DNA of 64,000 bases from Flavisolibacter amylovorans (lineage in GTDB: Bacteria; Bacteroidota; Bacteroidia; Chitinophagales; Chitinophagaceae), in NCBI RefSeq assembly GCF_039541815.1, contig NZ_BAABGY010000002.1:124001-188000 (forward strand). The letters are read 5' to 3'. A program made the translations under genes and the position numbers. Positions within the stretch are counted from its first letter, which is position 1, and each line of letters starts with the position of its first letter. This document shows positions 1-8,334 of this stretch, in pieces. Under the pieces are notes generated by a model. The model was given only the letters and a program-made list of their open reading frames with translations, was not told where the DNA came from and did no database searches.

Positions 1-2
1 GG

Positions 3-380
3 GGGATACCCGTGCCGGATATCGGCACCGATTACGACGGCACCGCGCGGCATCCTTCCACCCCCGATATCGGTGCCGACGAGTTCTCGCCCCCGGTCGT
101 AACCTCCCTGGTACACCCCGAATCACCCGTTTCGGTGAGGCTGTCGCCGAACCCCGTATCCGAAGAAGCCTGGCTACACGTGCAAAGCCGGAAGGCGGGT
201 ACGATGTATTGGACGCTGACCGATGCCAGCGGGCGCACGGTTCTCCGTTTCCGGCAGGCACTCCCGGCGGGCACTTATACAGAAGCGTTGCACCTTGGTT
301 GGCTGCCCGCGGGGATCTATCAGCTTGCAGCGGTGATGGGTGCCGAAAGGGTGGCACAGATCCGGTTTATTAAGAAGTGA
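3..380 (+). CDS. C-terminal end of a secreted protein with a type IX secretion sorting domain (5' end outside window)
   Basis: The frame is open from the left edge, so only the last ~125 residues are visible. Two PDIG motifs (the second PDIGADEF, common at the end of right-handed beta-helix proteins) are followed by an ~80-residue domain that begins LSPNPV, has a DASGRT turn and a GIYQL strand, and ends FIKK. That is the layout of the type A C-terminal signal recognised by the Bacteroidota type IX secretion system, so the protein is probably exported to the cell surface. The enzymatic or adhesive part lies outside the window. Confidence 0.8.
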   Translation, partial: GIPVPDIGTDYDGTARHPSTPDIGADEFSPPVVTSLVHPESPVSVRLSPNPVSEEAWLHVQSRKAGTMYWTLTDASGRTVLRFRQALPAGTYTEALHLGWLPAGIYQLAAVMGAERVAQIRFIKK

Positions 381-534
381 GGCTTGCCTGAAACCCGGTC
401 ACCCCACCTCCACCGCCCGGCTGGAGGCATGTCGCCCGATCAATTGCAGGGCAAGACAGGGAGGCGCTTCGCTGCCAGCGCGGCCTTTTGTGCGTACCCC
501 CGCAGCCAGCCAGCCATTACTTCGCCGGCGCAGC

Positions 535-576
535 AACCTTTCTGAACCCTTCTAAACCTCCTAAACCTTCTGAACC
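535..576. repeat. Tandem array, ~9 bp period (CTAAACCTT family)
   Basis: Degenerate copies of TCTAAACCT / TCTGAACCC run directly into the stop codon of mscS. Same family as arrays near 10.1-10.3, 24.15, 27.58, 52.8-52.9 and 57.2 kb. Confidence 0.8.
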
Positions 577-1641
577 TTATTTCTCTCCCGCCGGTTTCAG
601 GTCCAGCTCCTCCATCTTGCGGAGCACAAAGAAGTTGAGCTCCTGCTTGATGCTCATGAAGCGGGGCCACTCGATAGGCGCGGTGAAGTACTCGATGGCG
701 ATCAGGTAGGCATTGGTGCGGATGTCGCTGAGTGCGATGCTGTGGGTATGAATGTCTTTCGTGTCGGTGAGGAAACCCTTTGTGGCCGTCAGCAATGCCT
801 CCAGCTGTGCCGGCGTCGACTGCACGTGCAGGTGCAGGTCGAGGGTGCCGCGGATCTGCGAGCGGCGCGATACGTTGTCGAGGATCGAATCCACCATCTG
901 CTTGTTGGGCACCGTTACATAGCTCTTGTCGGTAGTGCGGATACGCGTACTCCGGAGGCCGATGCGCTCGATATTGCCCGACACGCTCTGCACCTTCACG
1001 AAGTCGCCGATGGTGAAGGGCTTGTCGAAGAAGATGACGAAGGAGGCGATGAGGTTCTCGAGGCTTTCGCGGAGGGCGAGGGCTACGGCGGCGCCAACGA
1101 TGGAGAGGCCGGTGAGCAGCGTGGTGATGTTGTAGGAGAAGGCGAAGCGCAGGATGAGCAGCAGGCCCACGATGCCCACGAGCACCTTCAGGAAGTCGCG
1201 GAAGAACACGATGAGCTGGTACTCGGAAGGGGCCGGCTGCCCGTCGCCGTGCTGCTGCAGCAGGATGGCGATAAAGTCGATGATCCGCAGGATGAGCCAG
1301 GTGAAGGCCCCGAGCTGGAGCATGATGCCCACCGCCAGCAGGATCTTCTGCAGGCTGTATTTATACAGGGTGATGTTGACATCGGCCGGGAAGTGCAGCC
1401 GGTAAAGGGTGATGATCGATACGGTGATGACGAGAAAGATGCCGAGCGGGTGGATCACCAGGTCGACGAAGGTCTTTTTGTCGAAGTTCTTCCAGATGCG
1501 GTGAAAGAACGAATACATCAGCGAGGCCGTCCAGCGCGAGAGCGGGCGGCGGAGGAAGAACACGAACGCGATGATGAGCAGCGCCGTGCCGTAAGCGCCC
1601 ACCGTGTTGTTGCCAATAACGTGATCGAGAAAATCGGGCAT
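577..1641 (-). CDS. mscS: Small-conductance mechanosensitive channel (MscS family)
   Basis: Predicted inner-membrane channel that opens under membrane tension to release solutes on hypo-osmotic shock. The 354-residue product has about four N-terminal hydrophobic segments. The pore-lining TM3 and start of the beta domain follow: GLSIVGAAVALALRESLENL, then FDKPFTIGDFVKV and the RIGLRSTRIRTTD strand typical of MscS. The open frame extends upstream to 1851, but that part is repeat sequence. ATG 1641 is preferred because a TATCTTTG promoter box (1646-1653) ends 4 nt before it, implying a leaderless mRNA. It is the last gene of the leftward block and its stop codon abuts a tandem array. Confidence 0.9.
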   Translation of the reverse strand: MPDFLDHVIGNNTVGAYGTALLIIAFVFFLRRPLSRWTASLMYSFFHRIWKNFDKKTFVDLVIHPLGIFLVITVSIITLYRLHFPADVNITLYKYSLQKILLAVGIMLQLGAFTWLILRIIDFIAILLQQHGDGQPAPSEYQLIVFFRDFLKVLVGIVGLLLILRFAFSYNITTLLTGLSIVGAAVALALRESLENLIASFVIFFDKPFTIGDFVKVQSVSGNIERIGLRSTRIRTTDKSYVTVPNKQMVDSILDNVSRRSQIRGTLDLHLHVQSTPAQLEALLTATKGFLTDTKDIHTHSIALSDIRTNAYLIAIEYFTAPIEWPRFMSIKQELNFFVLRKMEELDLKPAGEK

Positions 1642-2070
1642 GCGGCAAAGATATACGGGGAGGGGCACGCGGAAAACGCGGAATACGCGGAAAGACTTTT
1701 TATTAGGGTCGCCGGGCTTTCGGTAGCAGGCAGAACTTTCTGCCGGATGCGTCGGGTGCGATCGTTCTGCTAAAATCGTCGGCAGGCGATCCGGGCAAAG
1801 ACACGGGTAAAAACGCGGAAGGAGTAGAGCGGTAATCGCGAACAAGGTCACCGGGATCAGGTCAGAGCTTTATTCTTACAACATTGAGCCGCGGCTCATT
1901 TCGTCCATAGGGTTCCGTGTTTTCTAAAAGCTGCTGCACCACCAGGGTTTTGCACTTTTATGATGACTCCCGAACACACAGCGCTTCCATAAGCAGCAAG
2001 GCCGAATAAGTAAGTAAAGTAAAGTGTCAAGGAAGAAAAGCATTTCGCGTTTTCCGCGTTTTCTGCGTGC
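1642..2070. other. 429-bp gene-free spacer
   Basis: Between mscS and its upstream neighbour. It holds the mscS -7 box and two arrays of the same ~9-bp family in opposite orientation: 1666-1692 (units like AACGCGGAA) and 2044-2070 (units like TCCGCGTTT), the second abutting the stop codon of the next gene. The sequence between them shows no credible ORF, RNA gene or terminator. Confidence 0.6.
1646..1653 (-). promoter_or_regulatory. Bacteroidota -7 box TATCTTTG, leaderless promoter of mscS
   Basis: Reads TATCTTTG on the minus strand, followed by CCGC and the ATG. The 4-nt gap places the expected transcription start at or next to the start codon. Confidence 0.6.
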
Positions 2071-3036
2071 CTAAAACGGCGCGTTGTAGATCGCCACGGA
2101 GTCTTTGCCGAGGGCGAAGAGCTTGCTGTTGCTGACCTGGTAGCGCTGAAAGCCGCCGAAGGAGGAGGGGAACTGGTATTGCCGCTGCAGGTAGGTTCCG
2201 GGGTTGAGGAACAGGAGCGTGGCGTCTTGCACGCCTACGAGCTGCCGGTCCACCACCTGGAAGGAGCGCCACCCGGTAGCGGGATATTTCTTTTGGAAGG
2301 TGCCGTAGTAATCGAACACCAGAACGCCGGCCTTCGGATCGAAGAGGTAGACCTGGCTGTTCCCGTCTACGATCTTTTCGGGCTGGAACGGGAAGTCGAA
2401 AAGCTGGCGGAAGTCGGGTGTTTCGAGCAGCAGGCGCCCACTCTCATCGAGCTTTTTCAGCTTGCTTTGGAGCGCATCGAACACCCAGATATTGTTGTCG
2501 TAGGCATTGGCCACCGCAGAAGCCTGGGCGATCTCCACGCGGCGCAGGTCGAGGGCTGCCTTGCGCGCGAGGAAGCGGTCGAGGAAGAGGACCGTGGAGA
2601 AATCCTTGTAGAACAGCAAGGGGCGGAGCGGGTTGGATACATCGAGGCCATAGACCTTGCCGTAGCGCTTTACGTCGTTGAAGACGGCGATGGAGTCGCC
2701 CGCGGGGCCGTACTTCCGGAGCTGCCCGCCGGGCGTCAGGAGGTAGATGTTTTCGAGGCCGTCGATGGCGAAGTCGGCGGCGATGACCGGGATCTTACGG
2801 ACTAATTTGAACGAGTCCTGAGCACCTGCGGAAGCGTGCGCGAACAATAGAACAAGGAACAGGGAACAGGGAATAAAGAAGTGGAGACGAGTGGTGGGCA
2901 ACCTATGGGAGATTGCTTCGTTGCCCCTTCCTTCGGTCGGGGCGCCTCGCAATGACGGTAAGCCGGAAAGGCTGCGCGCGGCCGTCTTTCCTTCGCCGTT
3001 CCCTGTTCCTTGTTCCCTGTTCCTTGTTTGCTTCAT
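2071..3036 (-). CDS. Predicted secreted protein of unknown function with a repeat-derived N-terminus
   Basis: No family recognised with certainty. The mature part, from about residue 72, reads as a beta-rich repeat protein with propeller-like turns such as DGLENIYLLTPGGQLRKY and FDPKAGVLVFDYYGTF. ATG 3036 overlaps the lpxH stop as ATGA, implying translational coupling. The first ~65 codons, however, consist of a GTTCCCT heptamer array, a dispersed GTCATTGCGAGG-type element and a second, inverted heptamer array. That second array encodes the hydrophobic core of an apparent signal peptide (PCSLFLVLLFAHASAGAQ). TTG 2901 is an alternative start that would place this signal peptide at the N-terminus. 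Existence fairly sure, function unknown. Confidence 0.65.
   Translation of the reverse strand: MKQTRNREQGTGNGEGKTAARSLSGLPSLRGAPTEGRGNEAISHRLPTTRLHFFIPCSLFLVLLFAHASAGAQDSFKLVRKIPVIAADFAIDGLENIYLLTPGGQLRKYGPAGDSIAVFNDVKRYGKVYGLDVSNPLRPLLFYKDFSTVLFLDRFLARKAALDLRRVEIAQASAVANAYDNNIWVFDALQSKLKKLDESGRLLLETPDFRQLFDFPFQPEKIVDGNSQVYLFDPKAGVLVFDYYGTFQKKYPATGWRSFQVVDRQLVGVQDATLLFLNPGTYLQRQYQFPSSFGGFQRYQVSNSKLFALGKDSVAIYNAPF
2842..2876. repeat. Heptamer array (GAACAGG family) inside the coding region
   Basis: Five units of GAACANN. Inverted with respect to the array at 2998-3029; together they bracket a dispersed element. Confidence 0.75.
2905..2959. repeat. Dispersed palindromic-type element (GTCATTGCGAGG...GAAGCAATCTC)
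   Basis: Read on the minus strand it begins GTCATTGCGAGGCGCC and ends GAAGCAATCTCCC, a repeat type I recall from many bacterial genomes. It lies in frame within the N-terminal part of the gene at 2071-3036. Confidence 0.5.
2998..3029. repeat. Heptamer array (GTTCCCT/GTTCCTT)
   Basis: Alternating GTTCCCT and GTTCCTT units immediately downstream of lpxH. Same family at 28.2 kb and 49.87 kb. Confidence 0.8.
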
Positions 3037-3812
3037 CCTCTTACGATTTTGTGCTCCTGCCCGGTGTAGGACTTGAGCTCGAGCTCCGTGCCGTCAAACA
3101 CCGCGTAGGTGAAATAGATCACCCAGTCGCCGAGGTTGAGGTAGCGGCTCTCCTCAGATAGACGAAAATCGATGGGCAGGTGTCTATGCCCGAACACGAA
3201 ATAATCGACTTTTTTTTGCTGGAGCACCTCGCGGGAGTAGGTGATGAGCCATTCGTTGTCGGCCCCGTGGAATACCTCTTCCGAATGCTCGCCGCCGCGG
3301 CTCTTGCGGCTGAAGTAATCGGCGAGGCCGATGCCGATCCGCGGCGGCAGGATGCCGAAGCCCCATTGCGCCACCGGGTTGCGGAAGAGTTTTTTGAGCG
3401 CCTTGTAGCCATGGTCGCCCGGGCCGAGGCCGTCGCCGTGGGCGATGTGAAACAGCTTGTTATTGAAGGTGAACTCCTTCGCCTCGTAGTATACCGGCGT
3501 GCCGAGCTCCGTCTGGAAGTAATCGCGCATCCACATGTCGTGGTTGCCCACGAAGAAGTGGATGGGAATACCGGAGTCCACGATCTCTGCCCACTTGCCC
3601 AGGAGGCGGGTATAGCCCTTGGGCACCACGTATTTGTATTCGTACCAGAAGTCGAAGACGTCGCCCACGATGAAGATGACGGCGGCGTCCTGCCGGGCCT
3701 CCTCGAGGAAGCGCACGATGAGGCGCTCGCGCTCCCGGCTCCGCTCGGCGTCGGGAGCGCCCAGGTGGAAATCAGACAGGAAATAGACCTTTTTGCCCGG
3801 TGGCAGTTGCAT
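3033..3812 (-). CDS. lpxH: UDP-2,3-diacylglucosamine diphosphatase (LpxH-type)
   Basis: Calcineurin-like phosphoesterase, predicted to hydrolyse UDP-2,3-diacylglucosamine to lipid X, the fourth step of lipid A synthesis, on the cytoplasmic face of the inner membrane. The metal-binding motifs are all present in order: DFHLG (~14), GDVFDFW (~50), GNHD (~90), HGDG (~125) and GHRH (~205). The length of 259 residues suits the Bacteroidota form. ATG 3812 was chosen; an in-frame TTG at 3818 is possible. It lies 8 bp downstream of the LUD gene and overlaps the next gene by 4 bp, so it is probably part of the ftsH-LUD-lpxH transcript. Confidence 0.9.
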   Translation of the reverse strand: MQLPPGKKVYFLSDFHLGAPDAERSRERERLIVRFLEEARQDAAVIFIVGDVFDFWYEYKYVVPKGYTRLLGKWAEIVDSGIPIHFFVGNHDMWMRDYFQTELGTPVYYEAKEFTFNNKLFHIAHGDGLGPGDHGYKALKKLFRNPVAQWGFGILPPRIGIGLADYFSRKSRGGEHSEEVFHGADNEWLITYSREVLQQKKVDYFVFGHRHLPIDFRLSEESRYLNLGDWVIYFTYAVFDGTELELKSYTGQEHKIVRG

Positions 3813-3820
3813 GCGCAAGG

Positions 3821-4456
3821 TTAAGACGTTGCACCGAGATCGTCAATTAAAAACAGGTACACCTCTTTGGGGCCGTGCACGCCGGTAACGAGCGTTTTCT
3901 CGATATCGGCTGTGCGGCTCGGGCCCGTGGCAAAGGTCACGAGCGAGGGCAGCTGGCCTTTATACTTCTGCTGCAGTGCCGTCAGCGCATCGGAGATATC
4001 ATACACCAGCTGCGAGGCGTAGGCCACGCACACGTGCACCGGGGCATACACCGAGGTAAGGCGGCCGCCGCTGTTGGCGGCGCTCAGCACCAGGGAGCCG
4101 GTGCGGGCCACGAGCGCCTCACAGTCGGTCACCGAGGCATCGCAGTGCACGAGGTCGCTGGTGATATGGGAAGCGTCGACAAGGCCGGGCAGGAGGTCGT
4201 CTTTCTTGAACACCTTGGTCCAGCCCTGCTGCGCGCGCAGCGCTTCGAACTGTTCTTTCAGCTCCTGCTCGTCCTGGCAGAAGGCGAACTTGCCCTGCAG
4301 CTTCGTGAACTGCTCGGCAAATTCTACGAGGATGTCCTGCTGCAGCGGCTGCACCACCGGCTCCGTATTGTCGGTGGCCGGAAAAGGAAGTGGCGTTGAC
4401 TGAGTCAACGCCATCCTGATCTTTTTCAAAATACTGTTACGGGCTCCCGAACTCAT
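3821..4456 (-). CDS. LUD-domain protein (LutC/YkgG-like)
   Basis: The 211-residue product belongs to the lactate-utilisation LUD fold family: an N-terminal helical part, a central ALVARTGSLVLSA strand-turn and a C-terminal FATGPSRTADIEKTLVTGVHGP segment. That last block (GPSRTADIE...GxHGP) is the family hallmark. LutC is a subunit of the LutABC lactate oxidase, but no lutA or lutB is adjacent here; single LUD genes next to ftsH are common in Bacteroidota and their job is not established. ATG overlaps the ftsH stop codon as ATGA, so it is translationally coupled to ftsH. Confidence 0.85.
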   Translation of the reverse strand: MSSGARNSILKKIRMALTQSTPLPFPATDNTEPVVQPLQQDILVEFAEQFTKLQGKFAFCQDEQELKEQFEALRAQQGWTKVFKKDDLLPGLVDASHITSDLVHCDASVTDCEALVARTGSLVLSAANSGGRLTSVYAPVHVCVAYASQLVYDISDALTALQQKYKGQLPSLVTFATGPSRTADIEKTLVTGVHGPKEVYLFLIDDLGATS

Positions 4457-6531
4457 TTGGAGGAAGGTTGCTGGTTGAGAATATTCGGATCGTAGGGCGG
4501 AACGCCTTCCGAGATGCCGCCGTCCGGAACCTTGTCCTCAGCGTCGGCGATGGGCTTGTGCACTTCAAAGGGACGGGCGCCGATGAGGGCCTCCACGTCG
4601 CTCTGGAACAGCACTTCCTTGTCGAGCAGCTTCTCGGCAAGGAGCTCCACCTGGGAGCGCTTCTCCGAAAGCAGGTTCTTCGTGCGTACGTAGGCTGCGT
4701 CGATCAGCTTGCGCACTTCCTCGTCGATCATCTTGCCGGTCTCGTCGGAGTACGGCTTCTGGAAGGAGTTGTCGCTCTGGGGGTCGTAGTACGAGATGTT
4801 GCCGACGCGCTCGTTCATACCGTACACCGTCACCATCGAATAGGCGATGCGGGTGATCTGCTGCAGGTCGTTCTGGGCGCCGGTGGAGATCTTGCCGAAG
4901 AAGATCTCTTCCGCGGCACGGCCGCCGAGCGTCATGCAGATCTGGTCGTTGAGCTGGTCGGTGTTGTAGAGATACTGCTCTTTGGGGGTATACTGGGCAT
5001 AGCCGAGGGCCGCGGTGCCGCGGGGTACGATCGTCACCTTCAGCAGCGGGTAGGCGTGCTCGAGGTACCAGCCGCAGATGGCGTGGCCGGCCTCGTGGTA
5101 GGCAATGATCTTCTTTTCCTCGGGAGAGATGATCTTGTTCTTCTTCTCGAGGCCGCCGATGACGCGGTCCACGGCGTCCTGGAAGTCGCTCATGTCCACC
5201 GCGGTCTTGCCTTTACGGGCGGCGATGAGGGCGGCTTCGTTACAGACGTTGGCGATATCGGCGCCGGCGAAGCCCGGGGTCTGCTCGGCGATCTTGTGGA
5301 TGTCCACCTTTTCGGAAACCTTGATCGGCTTCAGGTGCACCTTGAAGATGGCTTCGCGGCCTTTGAGGTCGGGCTTGTCGATCGACACCTGGCGGTCGAA
5401 GCGGCCGGGGCGGAGCAGGGCCGTGTCGAGCACGTCGGGGCGGTTGGTGGCGGCGAGTACGATGATGCCGGAGTCGGTGCCGAAGCCGTCCATCTCCACG
5501 AGGAGCTGGTTGAGGGTCGACTCGCGCTCGTCGTTGCTCATCATCATGTTCTTGCCACGGGCGCGGCCGATGGCGTCGATCTCATCGATAAAAATGACGC
5601 AGGGGGCTTTCTCGCGGGCCTGGCGGAAGAGGTCGCGCACGCGGGAGGCACCCACGCCTACGAACATCTCCACGAAGTCGGAGCCGGAGAGCGAGAAGAA
5701 GGGCACCTGGGCCTCGCCGGCCATGGCCTTGGCGAGGAGGGTCTTACCGGTGCCGGGAGGGCCTACCAGCAGGGCGCCTTTCGGAATCTTGCCGCCGAGC
5801 GACGTGTATTTCTTGGGGTTGCGGAGGAAGTCGACGATCTCCATCACTTCCACCTTGGCCTCGTCGAGGCCGGCTACGTCGGCGAAGGTGATGTTGACGC
5901 GGGTGCCTTTCTCGAACAGGGTGGCTTTGGACTTGCCGATGTTGAAGATGCCGCCGGGGCCGCCGCCGGTGGCGCCGCCGCCGCCCATCTTACGCATCAG
6001 CAGGATCCAGATGGCCACGAAGATGATGATGGGGAGGATGAACTGGGTGATGGGAGAGAGCCAGTTGGTCTCGTTCTCGACATCGGAGGGCGGACGGTTC
6101 TGCACGGGGATGCTGTTCTCCTTGTAGAACTCGTTCATGGTCTTGCGCACGTCCTCGTTGGCGGTGATCTTGAAATAGAGTTCCGCGTTGTCTTCGGAAA
6201 AGCGGGAATTGGTCTTTTCCTTCTTGTATTTCGGCAGCGCCGCGGGCTTCACCTTCACGCGCACGAGGTCGCGGTTGTCGACGATGGTGTATTTCTCCAC
6301 GTCGCCGGCCACGACCATTTCCTTGAACTTGTCGAAGGTGATGGCGTCGGTCTTGCTGCTGAGGGGGTTGAAAAAGTTGAAGCCCAGGATGATGGCGAAA
6401 ATGATGACATATACCCAGTAGATCGAAAATTTGGGGCCTTTGCGTGGTGCGTCGCCGTTGTCGCCACCCGGGCGGCCGGGAAACTTGGGGATACGGTTCT
6501 TATTGTCCTGCTTATACGGTTCTTGTGCCAT
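4453..6531 (-). CDS. ftsH: ATP-dependent zinc metalloprotease FtsH
   Basis: Membrane-bound AAA+ protease that extracts and degrades damaged membrane proteins and short-lived regulators. Order along the 692 residues: basic N-terminus, TM1 (~34-52), periplasmic domain, TM2 (~160-180), then the AAA module with Walker A GPPGTGKT (~258), Walker B IFIDEIDAIG, the SRH arginine region (RPGRFDRQ), and the zinc site HEAGH (~478) with a later glutamate/aspartate ligand region. A Gly-rich stretch (GGGGATGGGPGG) follows TM2. Length is normal. The gene leads a leftward block (ftsH-LUD-lpxH-...) and is separated from rsfS by 57 bp. Confidence 0.97.
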   Translation of the reverse strand: MAQEPYKQDNKNRIPKFPGRPGGDNGDAPRKGPKFSIYWVYVIIFAIILGFNFFNPLSSKTDAITFDKFKEMVVAGDVEKYTIVDNRDLVRVKVKPAALPKYKKEKTNSRFSEDNAELYFKITANEDVRKTMNEFYKENSIPVQNRPPSDVENETNWLSPITQFILPIIIFVAIWILLMRKMGGGGATGGGPGGIFNIGKSKATLFEKGTRVNITFADVAGLDEAKVEVMEIVDFLRNPKKYTSLGGKIPKGALLVGPPGTGKTLLAKAMAGEAQVPFFSLSGSDFVEMFVGVGASRVRDLFRQAREKAPCVIFIDEIDAIGRARGKNMMMSNDERESTLNQLLVEMDGFGTDSGIIVLAATNRPDVLDTALLRPGRFDRQVSIDKPDLKGREAIFKVHLKPIKVSEKVDIHKIAEQTPGFAGADIANVCNEAALIAARKGKTAVDMSDFQDAVDRVIGGLEKKNKIISPEEKKIIAYHEAGHAICGWYLEHAYPLLKVTIVPRGTAALGYAQYTPKEQYLYNTDQLNDQICMTLGGRAAEEIFFGKISTGAQNDLQQITRIAYSMVTVYGMNERVGNISYYDPQSDNSFQKPYSDETGKMIDEEVRKLIDAAYVRTKNLLSEKRSQVELLAEKLLDKEVLFQSDVEALIGARPFEVHKPIADAEDKVPDGGISEGVPPYDPNILNQQPSSK

Positions 6532-6588
6532 GTTGTACGTGTAATAGATCCTCTTGAATGATTAGGTGGGTTGGCGGCGGGCCGGGGC

Positions 6589-6990
6589 TTAGCTCTTGTG
6601 CTCCTGCGCCTGGGCGTCGCTCCACATTTCCTCCAGCTTATAGAACGCCCTGGATTCGGGATGCATCACGTGCACCACGATATTGACATAGTCGATCAGC
6701 ACCCACTGCAGGTTGGTGCGGCCTTCCTGGTGGTAGGGCGACTCGCCGCACTCGTCTTTCACGGCGCTTTCGACGCTGTCGGCGATGGCGCGGATCTGGG
6801 GGCCGTTGGTGGCCTGGCAGATGATGAAAAAATCGGCGGAGGCCTCCTCGATCTTGCGGAGGTCGAGCGAAACGATCGATTCGCCCTTCTTCTCCTGGAT
6901 GGCCTTTATGATGGTCTTAAAGAGTTTCGAGCTCCTGGTCAGTCTGGTCACGCTCTTCTTCCGGTTGGATAATGCTTCTAATTGTTCCAA
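6589..6990 (-). CDS. rsfS: Ribosomal silencing factor RsfS
   Basis: Binds uL14 on the 50S subunit and blocks subunit joining under starvation. The 133-residue protein shows the family core: IVSLDLRKIEEASADFFIICQATN, then ESPYHQEGRTNLQWVLIDYVNIVVHVM. The only in-frame start is TTG at 6990, because a stop lies five codons upstream and there is no internal ATG before the conserved core. Placement before ftsH is typical of Bacteroidota. It is divergent from birA. Confidence 0.95.
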   Translation of the reverse strand: MEQLEALSNRKKSVTRLTRSSKLFKTIIKAIQEKKGESIVSLDLRKIEEASADFFIICQATNGPQIRAIADSVESAVKDECGESPYHQEGRTNLQWVLIDYVNIVVHVMHPESRAFYKLEEMWSDAQAQEHKS

Positions 6991-7077
6991 AAACGGTCTG
7001 TTTTATGTTTAAAAAAAGGGCTGTTGTTCGGAAGGTACGCCCGGGAAGTGGATAGTTTTGCCAAAAGTAAGAACAAA

Positions 7078-7857
7078 TTGCCACCGCCACCGAAGCGCCT
7101 CGGCGCGCCCTGGATCGAACTACAGCAGGTAGACAGCACCAACAACTATGCCACCGCCCTGGTGCATGCAGGCCGCGGAGCGCCCGGTACGGCCGTGTTT
7201 GCGCGGGAGCAAACCAACGGCAAGGGACAGCGTGGGAAAAGCTGGTGGGCCGACCCCGGCGCCAACATCACCGGTAGCCTGATCCTCGCGCCCCCGGCGC
7301 TTTCCCTACCGCGCTCCTTTCCGTTCTCGATGGCACTCGCCCTCGGCGCGCAGCGGTTTTTTGCCGCCTATGCCGGAACCGAAACTTCTGTTAAATGGCC
7401 CAATGACCTGTATTGGCGTGACAGAAAGGCGGGCGGCATCCTGGTGGAGAACATTCTGGCAGGAGCCGACTGGCGCTGCGCGGTCGCCGGCTTCGGCATC
7501 AACATCAACCAGACCGACTTTGGCGAAGCGGCGGGCCGCGCTGTGTCGCTAAAGCAGATCACCGGGAAGGACTGGGAGGTGCCGGCGCTCGCACGGGAGC
7601 TGGCGGGTTGGGTGGAGGCTGCGCTCGACGAGCTCGGGCAGGACCCGCAGGCTACGGTCGATGCGTACCACGCCGTGCTTTTCCAGAGGGGCGAGGTCGT
7701 TCGCCTGCGCAAGGGGGGGCGGGTGTTCGCGGCCACGGTGCTGGGCGTTACCGAAAGCGGGGAGCTGCGGGTGCGGCATGCCGTGGAGGAGTGCTTCGGC
7801 GTGGGCGAGGTGGAGTGGGTGTTTACCGACAGGCCGTCCCTCCGGGGCGGAGCGTAA
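7078..7857 (+). CDS. birA: Biotin--[acetyl-CoA-carboxylase] ligase
   Basis: Activates biotin to biotinyl-5'-AMP and transfers it to the biotin carboxyl carrier protein. Class I form with no N-terminal HTH. Motifs: VDSTNNYA, GKGQRGKSWW (the GRGRRG-like adenylate loop), SVKWPNDLYW, KAGGILVE, and a short C-terminal SH3-like domain. The start is uncertain. A TAGTTTTG promoter-like box (7053-7060) favours TTG 7078, GTG 7048 is the alternative, and the frame is open back to 6982 where it would overlap rsfS. Divergent from rsfS. Confidence 0.9.
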   Translation: MPPPPKRLGAPWIELQQVDSTNNYATALVHAGRGAPGTAVFAREQTNGKGQRGKSWWADPGANITGSLILAPPALSLPRSFPFSMALALGAQRFFAAYAGTETSVKWPNDLYWRDRKAGGILVENILAGADWRCAVAGFGININQTDFGEAAGRAVSLKQITGKDWEVPALARELAGWVEAALDELGQDPQATVDAYHAVLFQRGEVVRLRKGGRVFAATVLGVTESGELRVRHAVEECFGVGEVEWVFTDRPSLRGGA

Positions 7858-8334
7858 GCGCCGTGCCTGCCGCCGCAAGCGGCTGGCTTTTCCTAAACGA
7901 GGATGCGGGTTTCAAAGAGTGACGCCAAGGCGCGGAGCACGCAAATAACGCCCTGCCTGCGGCAGGGAGATTTCACACGGCGGCACAACGGCACGGAGGC
8001 ACAGCGAATTATTTTTTAAGTAAAGGGCAATCGCCGCTAAGAATACAACGTGCATTCCTTTGATCCAACGACTATAAAAGAACGCCGTGTCGCCGTGGCT
8101 CCGTGCCGCCGTGTGCATCCCACCCATAAGCACCCTCCTGGCGGGGTAATCTCCGCAAACAAATACTTGCGCCTTGGCGTCTTGGCGGCTTTGCGTGAAA
8201 CCCCCGTACGGCTTTGAAGGATGCCAGGCGCTTGCGCCGGGCGAACAGGAAGATAGTGAAACCTGCCTGTCACAATACGAATAGCCGGGCGCTTGCGCCC
8301 GAAGTCATAATCCCCTGAGTCTTATCTTCATTCC
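7858..8334. other. 477-bp gene-free region made of nested inverted tandem arrays
   Basis: Four arrays are arranged as nested inverted pairs. Outer arms: ~7911-7947 (GACGCCAAGGCGCGGAGCAC) and ~8166-8203 (CTTGGCGTCTTGGCGG). Inner arms: 7979-8008 (units like CAACGGCA) and 8083-8114 (units like CGCCGTGT). Two further palindromes, GGCGCTTGCGCC at 8227-8238 and GGGCGCTTGCGCCC at 8287-8300, follow. No gene is credible here. The right edge carries the -7 box of the next gene. Confidence 0.65.
8323..8330 (+). promoter_or_regulatory. -7 box TATCTTCA, leaderless-type promoter
   Basis: Ends 4 nt (TTCC) before ATG 8335, matching the spacing seen at mscS, ndpA and others in the window. Confidence 0.45.

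Noticed and set aside
742..1773. 343-codon plus-strand frame
   Set aside because: Antisense to mscS, with Glu/Asp/Arg-rich shadow composition.
4468..6561. 697-codon open frame on the plus strand
   Set aside because: Exactly antisense to ftsH; composition rich in His/Gly/Val/Glu typical of reverse frames of high-GC genes, with no domain.
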